Positions 1 to 5,864 of a stretch of DNA of 6,807 bases are shown in pieces. The DNA comes from Ferruginibacter sp. (GTDB lineage Bacteria > Bacteroidota > Bacteroidia > Chitinophagales > Chitinophagaceae), in the NCBI GenBank assembly GCA_018057635.1, contig JAGPDJ010000134.1:1-6807 (forward strand). Reading direction: 5' to 3'. Below the pieces are notes generated by a model, which saw nothing but the letters and a program-made list of their open reading frames with translations, was not told the DNA's origin and made no database searches. The translations under genes and the position numbers were made by a program. The stretch's first letter is position 1. Every line of letters begins with the position of its first letter.

Positions 1-1
1 C

Positions 2-640
2 AGTACTTTAAATATCAGCCCTGTTTCAACTGCCCTTAACGGTTATGTGTTCAGGGTGATCGTTTCAGGTGTGCCTTGCGGATCAGTTACTTCAGACAAT
101 GCAATGCTGGAAGCAAATGCTTTACCTGTTGTGGTTTTAACTGCTGCTTCTTATTCTAGTATTACTCCTTATATCAGGACTACACTTTACACAACTGTTA
201 GCCCTGCCGGTAATTATTCTTACCAGTGGTTCAGGGATGGCGTTTTAGTTCCATCATTAACTACAGACAAATTTGCGGTAACTGTTGATGATCTTGGTTC
301 TTATGATGTGATCGTAACCGATAACCTGACTGGTTGTGCAAGCAACAGGTCTAACAGCGCATCAGTTGACTATGTTGAATCAAGTGAGCTGTTCATTTAT
401 CCAAACCCAAGCTCAGGAAGCTTCCAGGTAAGGTATTTCAGTTCTTCAAGCACTACTGCACGTACTTTGAATATTTACGACAGCAAAGGTGCAAGGGTTT
501 ATCAGAAAGCTTATACCATTACTTCTCCATATACAAAAATGGATGTGAATATGGATAATGCAGCTTCTGATGTTTACCTGGTAGAACTGAGAGATGCAGG
601 CGGAAAACGCATCGCTACCGGAAAGATCGTGATCAGGTAA
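2..640 (+). CDS. T9SS-sorted secreted protein, 3' end only (Ig/PKD-like domain plus type A sorting domain)
   Basis: The reading frame is open from base 2, so the gene begins outside the window and only its last 212 codons are visible. The first ~25 residues end an Ig-like repeat of the kind found in long Bacteroidota surface proteins (YVFRVIVSGVPCGSVTS). A second Ig/PKD-like beta-sandwich follows at about nt 125-376, with the hallmark YSYQWFRDG and GSYDVIVTD strands and a late cysteine. From about nt 392 comes a typical T9SS type A C-terminal sorting domain: FIYPNPSSGSFQV, then LNIYDSKGARVY, then VYLVEL and a final KIVIR strand. By family knowledge, this domain takes the protein across the outer membrane and is then removed, with the cargo either released or attached to surface lipopolysaccharide. 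The cargo's own function lies upstream and cannot be read here. The GTG at nt 47 is an internal valine codon, not a start. A strong terminator lies 23 nt after the stop. Confidence 0.93.
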   Translation, partial: STLNISPVSTALNGYVFRVIVSGVPCGSVTSDNAMLEANALPVVVLTAASYSSITPYIRTTLYTTVSPAGNYSYQWFRDGVLVPSLTTDKFAVTVDDLGSYDVIVTDNLTGCASNRSNSASVDYVESSELFIYPNPSSGSFQVRYFSSSSTTARTLNIYDSKGARVYQKAYTITSPYTKMDVNMDNAASDVYLVELRDAGGKRIATGKIVIR

Positions 641-663
641 TTTTAAATAATCAATACATTTTT

Positions 664-699
664 AACTCCCGTTTTTTAATTAAAGCGGGAGTTTTTTTT
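664..699 (+). terminator. Rho-independent terminator of the T9SS-cargo gene
   Basis: AACTCCCG (664-671) pairs perfectly with CGGGAGTT (686-693), and the stem can be lengthened by T-A pairs inside the loop. A run of eight T's follows at 692-699. The T-run lies on the plus-strand side only; on the minus strand the stem is followed by AAAAATG. It therefore ends the upstream plus-strand gene and is not a good terminator for the converging acetyltransferase gene. Confidence 0.9.
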
Positions 700-778
700 A
701 TTTACGAAATGCTTTAAGGGGAAATCAACAAACCTGATTTGTTTACGATCTGATTATTTTACGAAAAACGGGAAGGCT

Positions 779-1225
779 TCATGTTGAATAAACATTTTTA
801 TTGTGTAGTTCCATCCATTTTGCAGGATCTGCAATATCAGTCCATCCGTATTTACGATAAAGCTCATGGGCATCACCCGTAAGTAAAATCCAGCGTCTTA
901 ACCCTTGTAATTCCGGATAATTCATAATGGTTTCAATAAGCCATTTTGAAATTCCATGGCCTCTTTTTTCTTCAACAATATATACATCTCCCAAATAGGC
1001 AATTGTTGAGAAGTCTGTAATTACTCTTGCGAACCCGATTTGCTTTTTTTCCTGGTAAACTCCAAAGCAAAGTGAATTATCTATTGAAGTCTGTACTTTT
1101 TCTTTTGGAATGTTTAAACACCAGTAAGCTTTGGTTGATAAAAATTCGTGAATGGCATCTATATCCAGTTCCCGCTTGTCTGTTGAAATGTAAAATCCTT
1201 CTTTGCTTATTTTAAAATCAGTCAT
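779..1225 (-). CDS. GNAT-family N-acetyltransferase
   Basis: This is a 148-residue single-domain GCN5-related acetyltransferase, the usual size for the family. Such enzymes move an acetyl group from acetyl-CoA to an amine; the substrate here is unknown. In the ATG-started form, the central strands read IGFARVITD, then YLGDVYIVEEKRGHGIS. RGHGIS (residues 88-93) matches the acetyl-CoA pyrophosphate loop (Q/R-x-x-G-x-G/A), followed by helix KWLIETIM. The C-terminal part has WILLTGDAHELYRKYGW, the usual strand 6/helix 4 region with the conserved Tyr and the 'YxKYGF'-like turn, and then a PxKWMEL ending. There is no signal or membrane segment, so it should be cytoplasmic. I chose the ATG at 1225. 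The frame stays open to a GTG at 1282 (167 residues), but those extra 19 residues lie before the domain and overlap a possible promoter. It stands alone, facing the T9SS gene, and I see no convincing terminator of its own. Confidence 0.92.
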   Translation of the reverse strand: MTDFKISKEGFYISTDKRELDIDAIHEFLSTKAYWCLNIPKEKVQTSIDNSLCFGVYQEKKQIGFARVITDFSTIAYLGDVYIVEEKRGHGISKWLIETIMNYPELQGLRRWILLTGDAHELYRKYGWTDIADPAKWMELHNKNVYST

Positions 1226-1257
1226 TATCAGGTTTCTTGAATTTGAATTTTTGATTT

Positions 1258-1290
1258 CTAAGTTATAAATTTTATAAGTCACAATTCAAA
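1258..1290 (-). promoter_or_regulatory. Possible promoter of the GNAT gene
   Basis: On the minus strand, TTTG (CAAA at 1287-1290) and TAACTTAG (CTAAGTTA at 1258-1265) are 21 bp apart. This resembles the Bacteroidota -33/-7 pattern (TTTG, TAnnTTTG) with one mismatch in the -7 box. Transcription would begin about 25-30 nt before the ATG at 1225, which favours that start over the GTG at 1282. It is a weak match in AT-rich DNA. The rest of the 1226-1461 gap holds only the terminator at 1407-1446 and a short TGTTATAACA palindrome at 1370-1379. Confidence 0.25.
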
Positions 1291-1406
1291 CAATTTATCA
1301 TTCATAATACCAAATACCATCTTAGCTTTTATAAACTGTGAAGGCAATCCATAAAAAAAGATAAACCGGTGTTATAACAATGAATAAACTCAATTATGGC
1401 TTTAAA

Positions 1407-1446
1407 ATAAAAGCGGGCTCCAGTATAAACAGGAGCCCGCTTTTAT
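1407..1446 (-). terminator. Rho-independent terminator of the OB-fold/YceI unit
   Basis: A perfect 15-bp stem pairs 1407-1421 with 1432-1446. Its core is GCGGGCTCC/GGAGCCCGC, and it has a 10-nt loop. Read on the minus strand, the GC-rich core is followed by CTTTTATTTTA, a suitable U-rich tail. It lies 15 nt beyond the YceI stop codon. The flanking A/T pairs make it nearly symmetric, but no plus-strand gene reads toward it. Confidence 0.9.
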
Positions 1447-1461
1447 AAAAATATAAACTAA

Positions 1462-2004
1462 TTAGAAATCAGCAGAAACTGTAATTGTAGGTTCTTTAGC
1501 CACTTTGCCTGCTGCAATAGCTTTACCGGTAACCTTATAATCTTCCAGTTTTACTGAAAAAGAAGATTTGCTGTTTATCTTACTTCCTTCAACTGTAATA
1601 ACAGCCTTTGTTTTCACAGGGTTAGTAACACCATGAATGGTAAGACTACCTTCCACATCAGCATTGTATGAACCATCTTTTGCAAAGTTTACATCAGCAA
1701 GGTTGGTAATATTTCCTTTAAAAGTTGCTGTTGGAAACTGATCAGAATCCATCCATCCGCTGCTGTTAAAATGTTCCTGGATCATTGGATTGGTAAAATT
1801 AAAATTCTTTATTACTACTTCAAAAGCAACCGTACCTTTTTTGGTATCAAGGGCAGCTACAGCAGTTTTATTTTCAGCCTTGGGTAAAGCATCAATACTG
1901 GTTGTTGCATCAAAATCAACTGAAGCAGAAGTGGTTGTTTTCTTTTGTGCAAATAATGCACCTGTTGATAAAGCCAAAGCCAGGAATAGAGTTGTTTTTT
2001 TCAT
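1462..2004 (-). CDS. YceI-family secreted protein (lipocalin-like, probable isoprenoid/lipid binder)
   Basis: The product is 180 residues long. It starts with a clear type I signal peptide (MKKTTLFLALALSTGALFA, cut likely after Ala19), so the mature protein is periplasmic or secreted. The rest is a YceI domain (PF04264 type). It has FEVVIKNFNFTNPMIQEHFN at about 61-80, SDQFPTATFKG at 87-97, LTIHGVTNPV at 121-130 and a closing EPTITVSADF strand. YceI domains are eight-stranded barrels that hold a long isoprenoid chain in known structures; the ligand here cannot be told. The N-terminal strand lacks the common 'D..HS.I.F.V.H' wording, placing it in the divergent Bacteroidota branch with 'NF.F.NP.MQEHFN'. 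It lies 41 bp downstream of the OB-fold gene on the same strand, has no obvious promoter of its own, and ends at a strong terminator, so co-transcription is likely. The ATG follows an A-rich leader without a Shine-Dalgarno sequence. Confidence 0.93.
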   Translation of the reverse strand: MKKTTLFLALALSTGALFAQKKTTTSASVDFDATTSIDALPKAENKTAVAALDTKKGTVAFEVVIKNFNFTNPMIQEHFNSSGWMDSDQFPTATFKGNITNLADVNFAKDGSYNADVEGSLTIHGVTNPVKTKAVITVEGSKINSKSSFSVKLEDYKVTGKAIAAGKVAKEPTITVSADF

Positions 2005-2045
2005 ATTTGTTTTTTTGTTTTAATGATATTTTAAAATTGTTATTT

Positions 2046-2489
2046 CTATTTATTGATTGCACACCTTTTAAAGCTGATCAGTTCTGTTTCCAGTATTTCA
2101 CTAAAGGTACCACCACTGCAGGATCCTTTGATGGAAACCTTATCACCGGCTTTTAACTTTTTTGCATCAGCCAGGTGTTGTTGCTGGAATGCGAAAATGA
2201 TATATGAACCAGATTCGCTATCAATCATTTTAATATTTGTAGTGGTATCTGCGGATTCCACTTCGGAAACAGTTCCGTTAACAGCAATTATTTTTTCTGT
2301 GTATTTCTGATTGGCAAGTTTATTGTCTTTTTCAAATTCTTTTATAAAATCCATGGCATCCACCGTGAATTCAACCTTCCTGTGGGCAGTATCGGAAAAT
2401 GTATCGGTAAAAAGATACCAGGCTACTGCTGCACCTGCCAATACCAGTATGATTATAAATGCACCAATTTTTTTTGTCCTGCTCTTCAT
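2046..2489 (-). CDS. Membrane-anchored OB-fold (tRNA_anti-like) protein
   Basis: The 147-residue product has a basic N-terminus (MKSRTKK) and one hydrophobic segment at about 8-27 (IGAFIIILVLAGAAVAWYLF), either a signal anchor or an uncleaved signal. The rest would face the periplasm. Residues ~40-147 match the tRNA_anti-like OB-fold pattern (PF12869 type). An FxxDxxxANQKYTEKIIAVNGTVSEV start is followed by a strand ending in IIFAF, then LKAGDKVSIKGSCSGG, and last ELISFKRCAI. Cys124 and Cys143 sit where family members often carry a cysteine pair, so a disulfide is possible. Despite the domain name, nothing suggests tRNA binding; small exported OB-folds of this kind are mostly uncharacterised. 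It is first in a probable two-gene unit with the YceI gene. Upstream are a good -7 box and a perfect palindrome. The family call is by motif recognition without a profile search. Confidence 0.85.
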   Translation of the reverse strand: MKSRTKKIGAFIIILVLAGAAVAWYLFTDTFSDTAHRKVEFTVDAMDFIKEFEKDNKLANQKYTEKIIAVNGTVSEVESADTTTNIKMIDSESGSYIIFAFQQQHLADAKKLKAGDKVSIKGSCSGGTFSEILETELISFKRCAINK

Positions 2490-2522
2490 AATAATAATTT
2501 ATCCCCTTACTAATTACATTTG

Positions 2523-2530
2523 CAAATATA
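2523..2530 (-). promoter_or_regulatory. Bacteroidota-type -7 box for the OB-fold/YceI unit
   Basis: The minus strand reads TATATTTG, a perfect TAnnTTTG. It ends 33 nt before the ATG of the OB-fold gene, which leaves a short leader of about 25-30 nt. No clear TTTG -33 box is seen at the usual 19-21 bp distance; that spacer is occupied by the palindrome at 2531-2546. The adjoining gap (2490-2623) holds nothing else that I recognise apart from a short TAAAATTTTA palindrome at 2563-2572. Confidence 0.5.
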
Positions 2531-2546
2531 CAATGTTTAAACATTG
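2531..2546. promoter_or_regulatory. Perfect 16-bp palindrome, candidate operator
   Basis: CAATGTTTAAACATTG equals its own reverse complement over all 16 bases. It abuts the -7 box of the OB-fold/YceI unit, between the expected -33 and -7 elements. A dimeric repressor bound here would block RNA polymerase. Size and symmetry fit winged-helix dimers such as MarR-type regulators, but the regulator is not encoded in this window, so its identity is a guess. It is too short and AT-rich to be a terminator for the M90 gene upstream, and no T-run follows it. Confidence 0.55.
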
Positions 2547-2623
2547 AAATTTATTTTTCATGTAAAATTTTATGTTAAAGTGAATAAACAAATAAAGCGG
2601 TAGTTAGTTGCAGGAATTCAGAT

Positions 2624-3415
2624 TTATTTGGGTTTATCCGGTTGTTGGCGGAATATTTTAACTAAAAAATCATATAGTTGAGGATGTTTTTCCTGTAAAA
2701 GGTCGGGCCGTTCAAAAAAATACTCAGATACAACTGCAAAATATTCAGCAGGATTAGTAGCTGCATAAGGATTGATATCAGATTCATTTTCTCTTAATAC
2801 GTCAATATTGTGACGGATCATGTTAAGCCAGGGCAGTATAGTATCATCCGGCATTATTACCTCGGGTATTCCATCAATTTCACCGTCTGTTTTATCAATC
2901 AGATGAACAAATTCATGAATGGATGTGTTGTTTTTACCGGTATTGTTCATAAAACCCTGCCTGAGTTCTGCTTTAGATAATATCATTACATGCTGAAATG
3001 CCCCTGTTCCCACTACACCCAGTATATCACGGCCACTACCCTCTTGTTGAAATTTTTCATTAAATGAATCGGGATACAGTAATACCTCATGAAGATTAAA
3101 ATACTCCCATTCCGGAAATGCAAAGATCGGAATGATGGCGCTGGCAGCAATCAGTACTTTGTCCAGTTCATCAACATTAGTATTAACACCGGTTATTCTT
3201 ACATTTGATAAAAAGCATTGCACCCTTTTTTCAAATTGTTCTTTTTTACCCGGATCCAGTTTATTATAAAAAGGAACAAACTCTGACAGGATCTTCGCTG
3301 AACTAAGAGGCAATGGTTGTAACAAAATTTGTTTCCGGGGCCTCATTCTTATAAAATATGCAATCAACAGCATGATTACTGCCAGGATAAGTATTAATAT
3401 CAGTATTATATCCAT
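2624..3415 (-). CDS. Membrane-anchored M90/MtfA-type zinc metallopeptidase
   Basis: The 263-residue length is close to that of E. coli MtfA. Residues 2-22 form one strongly hydrophobic helix (DIILILILILAVIMLLIAYF) followed by RMRPRK. By the positive-inside rule, the helix anchors the protein in the inner membrane with the catalytic part in the cytoplasm. The zinc motif HEFVH is at 167-171 (Glu168 catalytic, His167 and His171 as ligands). The family's second signature, NPAEYFAVVSEYFFERP, is at 221-237, and Glu224 or Glu231 should be the third ligand. Other M90-typical parts are the VLIAASAIIPIFAFPEWEYFN stretch (87-107) and the GVVGTGAF/MILSKAEL strands before the HExxH helix. E. coli MtfA is a soluble aminopeptidase-like enzyme that inactivates the glucose regulator Mlc. 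No Mlc homologue is visible here, so the substrate is unknown. The gene is divergent from the patatin gene across 154 bp, and 134 bp separates it from the OB-fold gene, which has its own promoter-like sequence. No clear terminator follows it. Confidence 0.93.
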   Translation of the reverse strand: MDIILILILILAVIMLLIAYFIRMRPRKQILLQPLPLSSAKILSEFVPFYNKLDPGKKEQFEKRVQCFLSNVRITGVNTNVDELDKVLIAASAIIPIFAFPEWEYFNLHEVLLYPDSFNEKFQQEGSGRDILGVVGTGAFQHVMILSKAELRQGFMNNTGKNNTSIHEFVHLIDKTDGEIDGIPEVIMPDDTILPWLNMIRHNIDVLRENESDINPYAATNPAEYFAVVSEYFFERPDLLQEKHPQLYDFLVKIFRQQPDKPK

Positions 3416-3475
3416 ATAAGGATGAATATAGTAAAGAGTTTTTATGTATTTAATAAATTAACATACCGGTCACTT

Positions 3476-3502
3476 AAAAGAATGTTCATTATATATTCTT
3501 TT
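3476..3502. repeat. 8-bp inverted repeat in the divergent promoter region
   Basis: AAAAGAAT (3476-3483) and ATTCTTTT (3495-3502) are exact reverse complements with an 11-bp spacer. The right arm ends 4 bp before a plus-strand TAnnTTTG box, so the repeat overlaps where a -33 box would be. It may be an operator serving the M90 gene, the patatin gene or both. It is AT-rich, and chance is a real alternative. Confidence 0.3.
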
Positions 3503-3506
3503 GCTA

Positions 3507-3514
3507 TAAGTTTG
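3507..3514 (+). promoter_or_regulatory. Candidate -7 box for the patatin/Omp85 gene
   Basis: TAAGTTTG fits the Bacteroidota TAnnTTTG -7 consensus exactly and lies 55 nt before the ATG at 3570. The -33 box is weak: TTC, rather than TTG, at about 3485-3487 with 19-bp spacing. The start codon is preceded by a partial Shine-Dalgarno-like AAGG (3564-3567). Confidence 0.4.
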
Positions 3515-3569
3515 TTTTTATAAGAAAGCTGTTAATAGCTTAAATTTAAAAAATTCTCTTCACAAGGTT

Positions 3570-5792
3570 ATGAAGTTCGTATTTGTAGTTATTTCATGCT
3601 TCCTGATATCCCTTAGCTGTTCTGCACAGAATAAAAATGGCAACACATCCATCGGGCTTACTTTAAGTGGCGGCGGAGCAAAAGGGCTTGCTCATATTGG
3701 AATATTAAAAGCCATCGACAGTGCAGGACTGAAAATTGATTATATAACGGGCACGAGTATGGGTGCTATCATTGGTGCTTTATATGCTGTGGGTTATAGC
3801 GGAAAACAAATTGAACAGTTATGTAAAACGCTTGAATGGGACCTGTTATTTTCTAACCAGATTCCGCTGAAAGCATTGTCAATGGAAGAGAAAAACCAAT
3901 ATGCCAGGTTTGCACTTGAATTGCCATATATCAACAACAAAATAAAATTGCCAACAGGTGTAATAGAAGGCCAGGAACTCAACATCAAATTCATGGAATT
4001 ATTTTTTCATGTTTTTGACAAGAAAAAATTCTGTGACCTGCCGATATCATTTCAATGCATGGCTACTGACCTGGAAACCGGCAACCTCGTTGTATTAGAC
4101 AGCGGCAACCTTGTTAAAGCCTTAAGAGCCAGTATGGCCATACCTTCTGTATTTACCGCTGTTTCAATTAATGATAAAAAACTGGTGGATGGCGGATTGG
4201 TTAGAAATTTCCCTGTTAAAAATGTAAGGGCAATGGGAGCCGGAATTACCATTGGCAGCAATGTAAGTGGTGGTCTTTCTACAAAAGATGAAATCATTAA
4301 CCCGGTAGATGTGATCCTTCAAATGGCATTTTTTAAGGAGGCCGCAGATTTTAAGGAAGAACTGCCCCTTACAGATATTTATATTCACATGCCATTGACA
4401 AAATACAACATGACCAGTTTCAGCAGCAGCAAAGAGATCATGGAAACAGGCATTGAAACAGGTAATCAATACTATCCACAATTTAAAAAACTGGCCGACA
4501 GTATCAAATCACTAAATACAAATCCTGATACTATTAATAAAGTCACAACCGGCAAGTCTGTTTACATTCAGCAATATGAAGTAACCGGGCTTAAAAAAAC
4601 TACTCCAGCGTTCTTTTTCCACCTGATGAACTTTTATGATAACCGGTATTATACTGCTCCCGAGATCAGTAAGTCAATAGTGCGGGCTTATGGTTCACGC
4701 TATTACAGCAGCATAACTTATAACCTTCTTCCTAAAAATGGCGATACTGCCAATATTGTTTTCAATGTAACCGAAAACCCGGGAACTTATTTAAAAGCTG
4801 CTGTATATTATTCTATTTTCAGGGGCATTAATGTAAACCTCAATGTTACCAGCAGGGATTTTATTATACCCAATTCTCGCAGTATGTTGTCTGTTTCACT
4901 GGGAGAATCTCTCCAATTGGAAACAGAACATTTTCAATATATCGGGCGTATAAAAAGCATTGCAGTTATTCCTGGTTTCTCCATTGACCGGTTAAGTATA
5001 AATACTTACAATGATTTTAAAAAAGAAGGGGCATATCAGCAAACTTATTACAAGGCATTTATGAACATACAAAACAGCGGAAACAATAAGTTTTCTGCGG
5101 GTGCAGGAACTGCCTGGGAGTCTGTTAACCTGAACCCGACAGTAAAATCTTTTTCAGAACAAAAAGGTTCATTCTCCTATTTAAAAACCTATGCCTATAT
5201 AAATTACAATACTTTAAGGCAAACATTTTATCCAACTAAAGGAATAAAATTTAAAACTGAATTTGGACTGGTTTACAACCAACGTTCCAATATGAAAGTT
5301 TTCGAAAACGGGCTCCAGGTTCCACCGAATCTCAACTTTGATAATTTTACCAGGTTGGTGTTAGACCTGGTTACTTATGTACCGCTTCAAAAACGTTTTA
5401 CTTTTTTTACTGAATTCCAGGCAGGCATTAATTTTTCCAATAAACCAAACAACCTGAATAATTTTTTTATTGGCGGAATCAATGGAAGTTTCAGAAACCA
5501 AATAAGATTTGCAGGCTTACAGGAAGCCACAGTTAATGCAGCAACAGTTGCTGCATTACAATTAGCATTGCGTTATACCTTATTCAACAACATATATATA
5601 ACAACAAGAATAAACGGACTTGTTAAAGATTTCGCTACTGAAAAAAATGCCACTTCTAACAAATCATTTTTAAGTGGTTATTCACTTACGTTTGCATACA
5701 AAAGCCCCATCGGGCCACTTGAATTAAGCGCCATGTATGCAGACCAGGGAAAAAAACTACAATCTTATGTAACTTTTGGTATACCCTTTTAG
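3570..5792 (+). CDS. Patatin-like phospholipase fused to a POTRA/Omp85-type outer-membrane barrel
   Basis: The product is 740 residues long. A signal peptide (1-19, ending SLSCSA before Gln20) exports it. Residues ~27-225 are a patatin domain with all catalytic features present: oxyanion loop GGGAKG (34-39), nucleophile elbow GTSMG (61-65, Ser63) and DGG (207-209, Asp207). The family uses this Ser-Asp dyad to hydrolyse phospholipid acyl esters. Residues ~331-404 (VYIQQYEVTG...IVFNVTENPG) look like one POTRA domain. Residues ~405-740 alternate in the manner of outer-membrane beta strands and end in Phe (VTFGIPF), the usual barrel-assembly signal. The architecture matches the RssA-like/'BamA/TamA family outer membrane protein' class and resembles the type Vd autotransporter PlpD of Pseudomonas, in which the barrel brings the lipase to or across the outer membrane. 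The gene reads away from the M90 gene. The reading frame is intact. Enzyme activity and cell-surface exposure are inferred. Confidence 0.94.
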   Translation: MKFVFVVISCFLISLSCSAQNKNGNTSIGLTLSGGGAKGLAHIGILKAIDSAGLKIDYITGTSMGAIIGALYAVGYSGKQIEQLCKTLEWDLLFSNQIPLKALSMEEKNQYARFALELPYINNKIKLPTGVIEGQELNIKFMELFFHVFDKKKFCDLPISFQCMATDLETGNLVVLDSGNLVKALRASMAIPSVFTAVSINDKKLVDGGLVRNFPVKNVRAMGAGITIGSNVSGGLSTKDEIINPVDVILQMAFFKEAADFKEELPLTDIYIHMPLTKYNMTSFSSSKEIMETGIETGNQYYPQFKKLADSIKSLNTNPDTINKVTTGKSVYIQQYEVTGLKKTTPAFFFHLMNFYDNRYYTAPEISKSIVRAYGSRYYSSITYNLLPKNGDTANIVFNVTENPGTYLKAAVYYSIFRGINVNLNVTSRDFIIPNSRSMLSVSLGESLQLETEHFQYIGRIKSIAVIPGFSIDRLSINTYNDFKKEGAYQQTYYKAFMNIQNSGNNKFSAGAGTAWESVNLNPTVKSFSEQKGSFSYLKTYAYINYNTLRQTFYPTKGIKFKTEFGLVYNQRSNMKVFENGLQVPPNLNFDNFTRLVLDLVTYVPLQKRFTFFTEFQAGINFSNKPNNLNNFFIGGINGSFRNQIRFAGLQEATVNAATVAALQLALRYTLFNNIYITTRINGLVKDFATEKNATSNKSFLSGYSLTFAYKSPIGPLELSAMYADQGKKLQSYVTFGIPF

Positions 5793-5834
5793 TTTTAATA
5801 AAAATCTGTAAAACAGCTAAACTTTTACTTTTAG

Positions 5835-5842
5835 TACCTTTG
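5835..5842 (+). promoter_or_regulatory. Candidate -7 box for the last gene
   Basis: TACCTTTG is an exact TAnnTTTG match in the 72-bp gap after the patatin gene. Transcription would start near 5847-5850, leaving a leader of about 15-18 nt to the TTG at 5865 and only a few bases to the ATG pair at 5854/5857. No clear -33 box is seen. The gap has no terminator, only a 4-bp CTGT/ACAG hairpin at 5806-5816, so readthrough from the patatin gene is also possible. Confidence 0.45.
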
Positions 5843-5864
5843 TATTTAACCAAATGATGGAAAT

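Noticed and set aside
727..743. AACAAA/TTTGTT hairpin with a 5-base loop, a possible terminator for the GNAT gene.
   Set aside because: The stem is only six bp and mostly A/T, with no proper T-run on the minus-strand side.
701..857. TTTACGA occurs four times (701, 742, 758, 851).
   Set aside because: The spacing is irregular (41, 16 and 93 bases), the last copy is inside the GNAT coding sequence, and no longer repeat unit exists. It is most likely chance in AT-rich DNA.
1226..1282. GNAT gene starting at GTG 1282 (19 extra residues).
   Set aside because: The extra residues are low-complexity and precede the domain, they overlap a possible promoter, and ATG at 1225 gives the usual family length.
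1370..1379. TGTTATAACA palindrome.
   Set aside because: It is only 10 bp and AT-rich, about 145 bp from the nearest start codon, with no promoter element beside it.
1790..2547. Open frames on the plus strand opposite the YceI and OB-fold genes, plus 1027-1215 opposite the GNAT gene.
   Set aside because: The opposite strand encodes clear family members. These frames have shadow-like composition and no plausible domain.
3570..3629. Patatin/Omp85 N-terminus as a lipoprotein signal (Cys17 in SLSCSAQ).
   Set aside because: The residues before Cys are S-L-S, without Leu at -3, so a type I cut after SCSA is more likely and fits an outer-membrane barrel protein better.
4052..4481. Open frames on the minus strand inside the patatin gene (4052-4297, 4164-4481, also 3794-3994).
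   Set aside because: They lie opposite a complete, conserved coding sequence and have no recognisable domain or start context.
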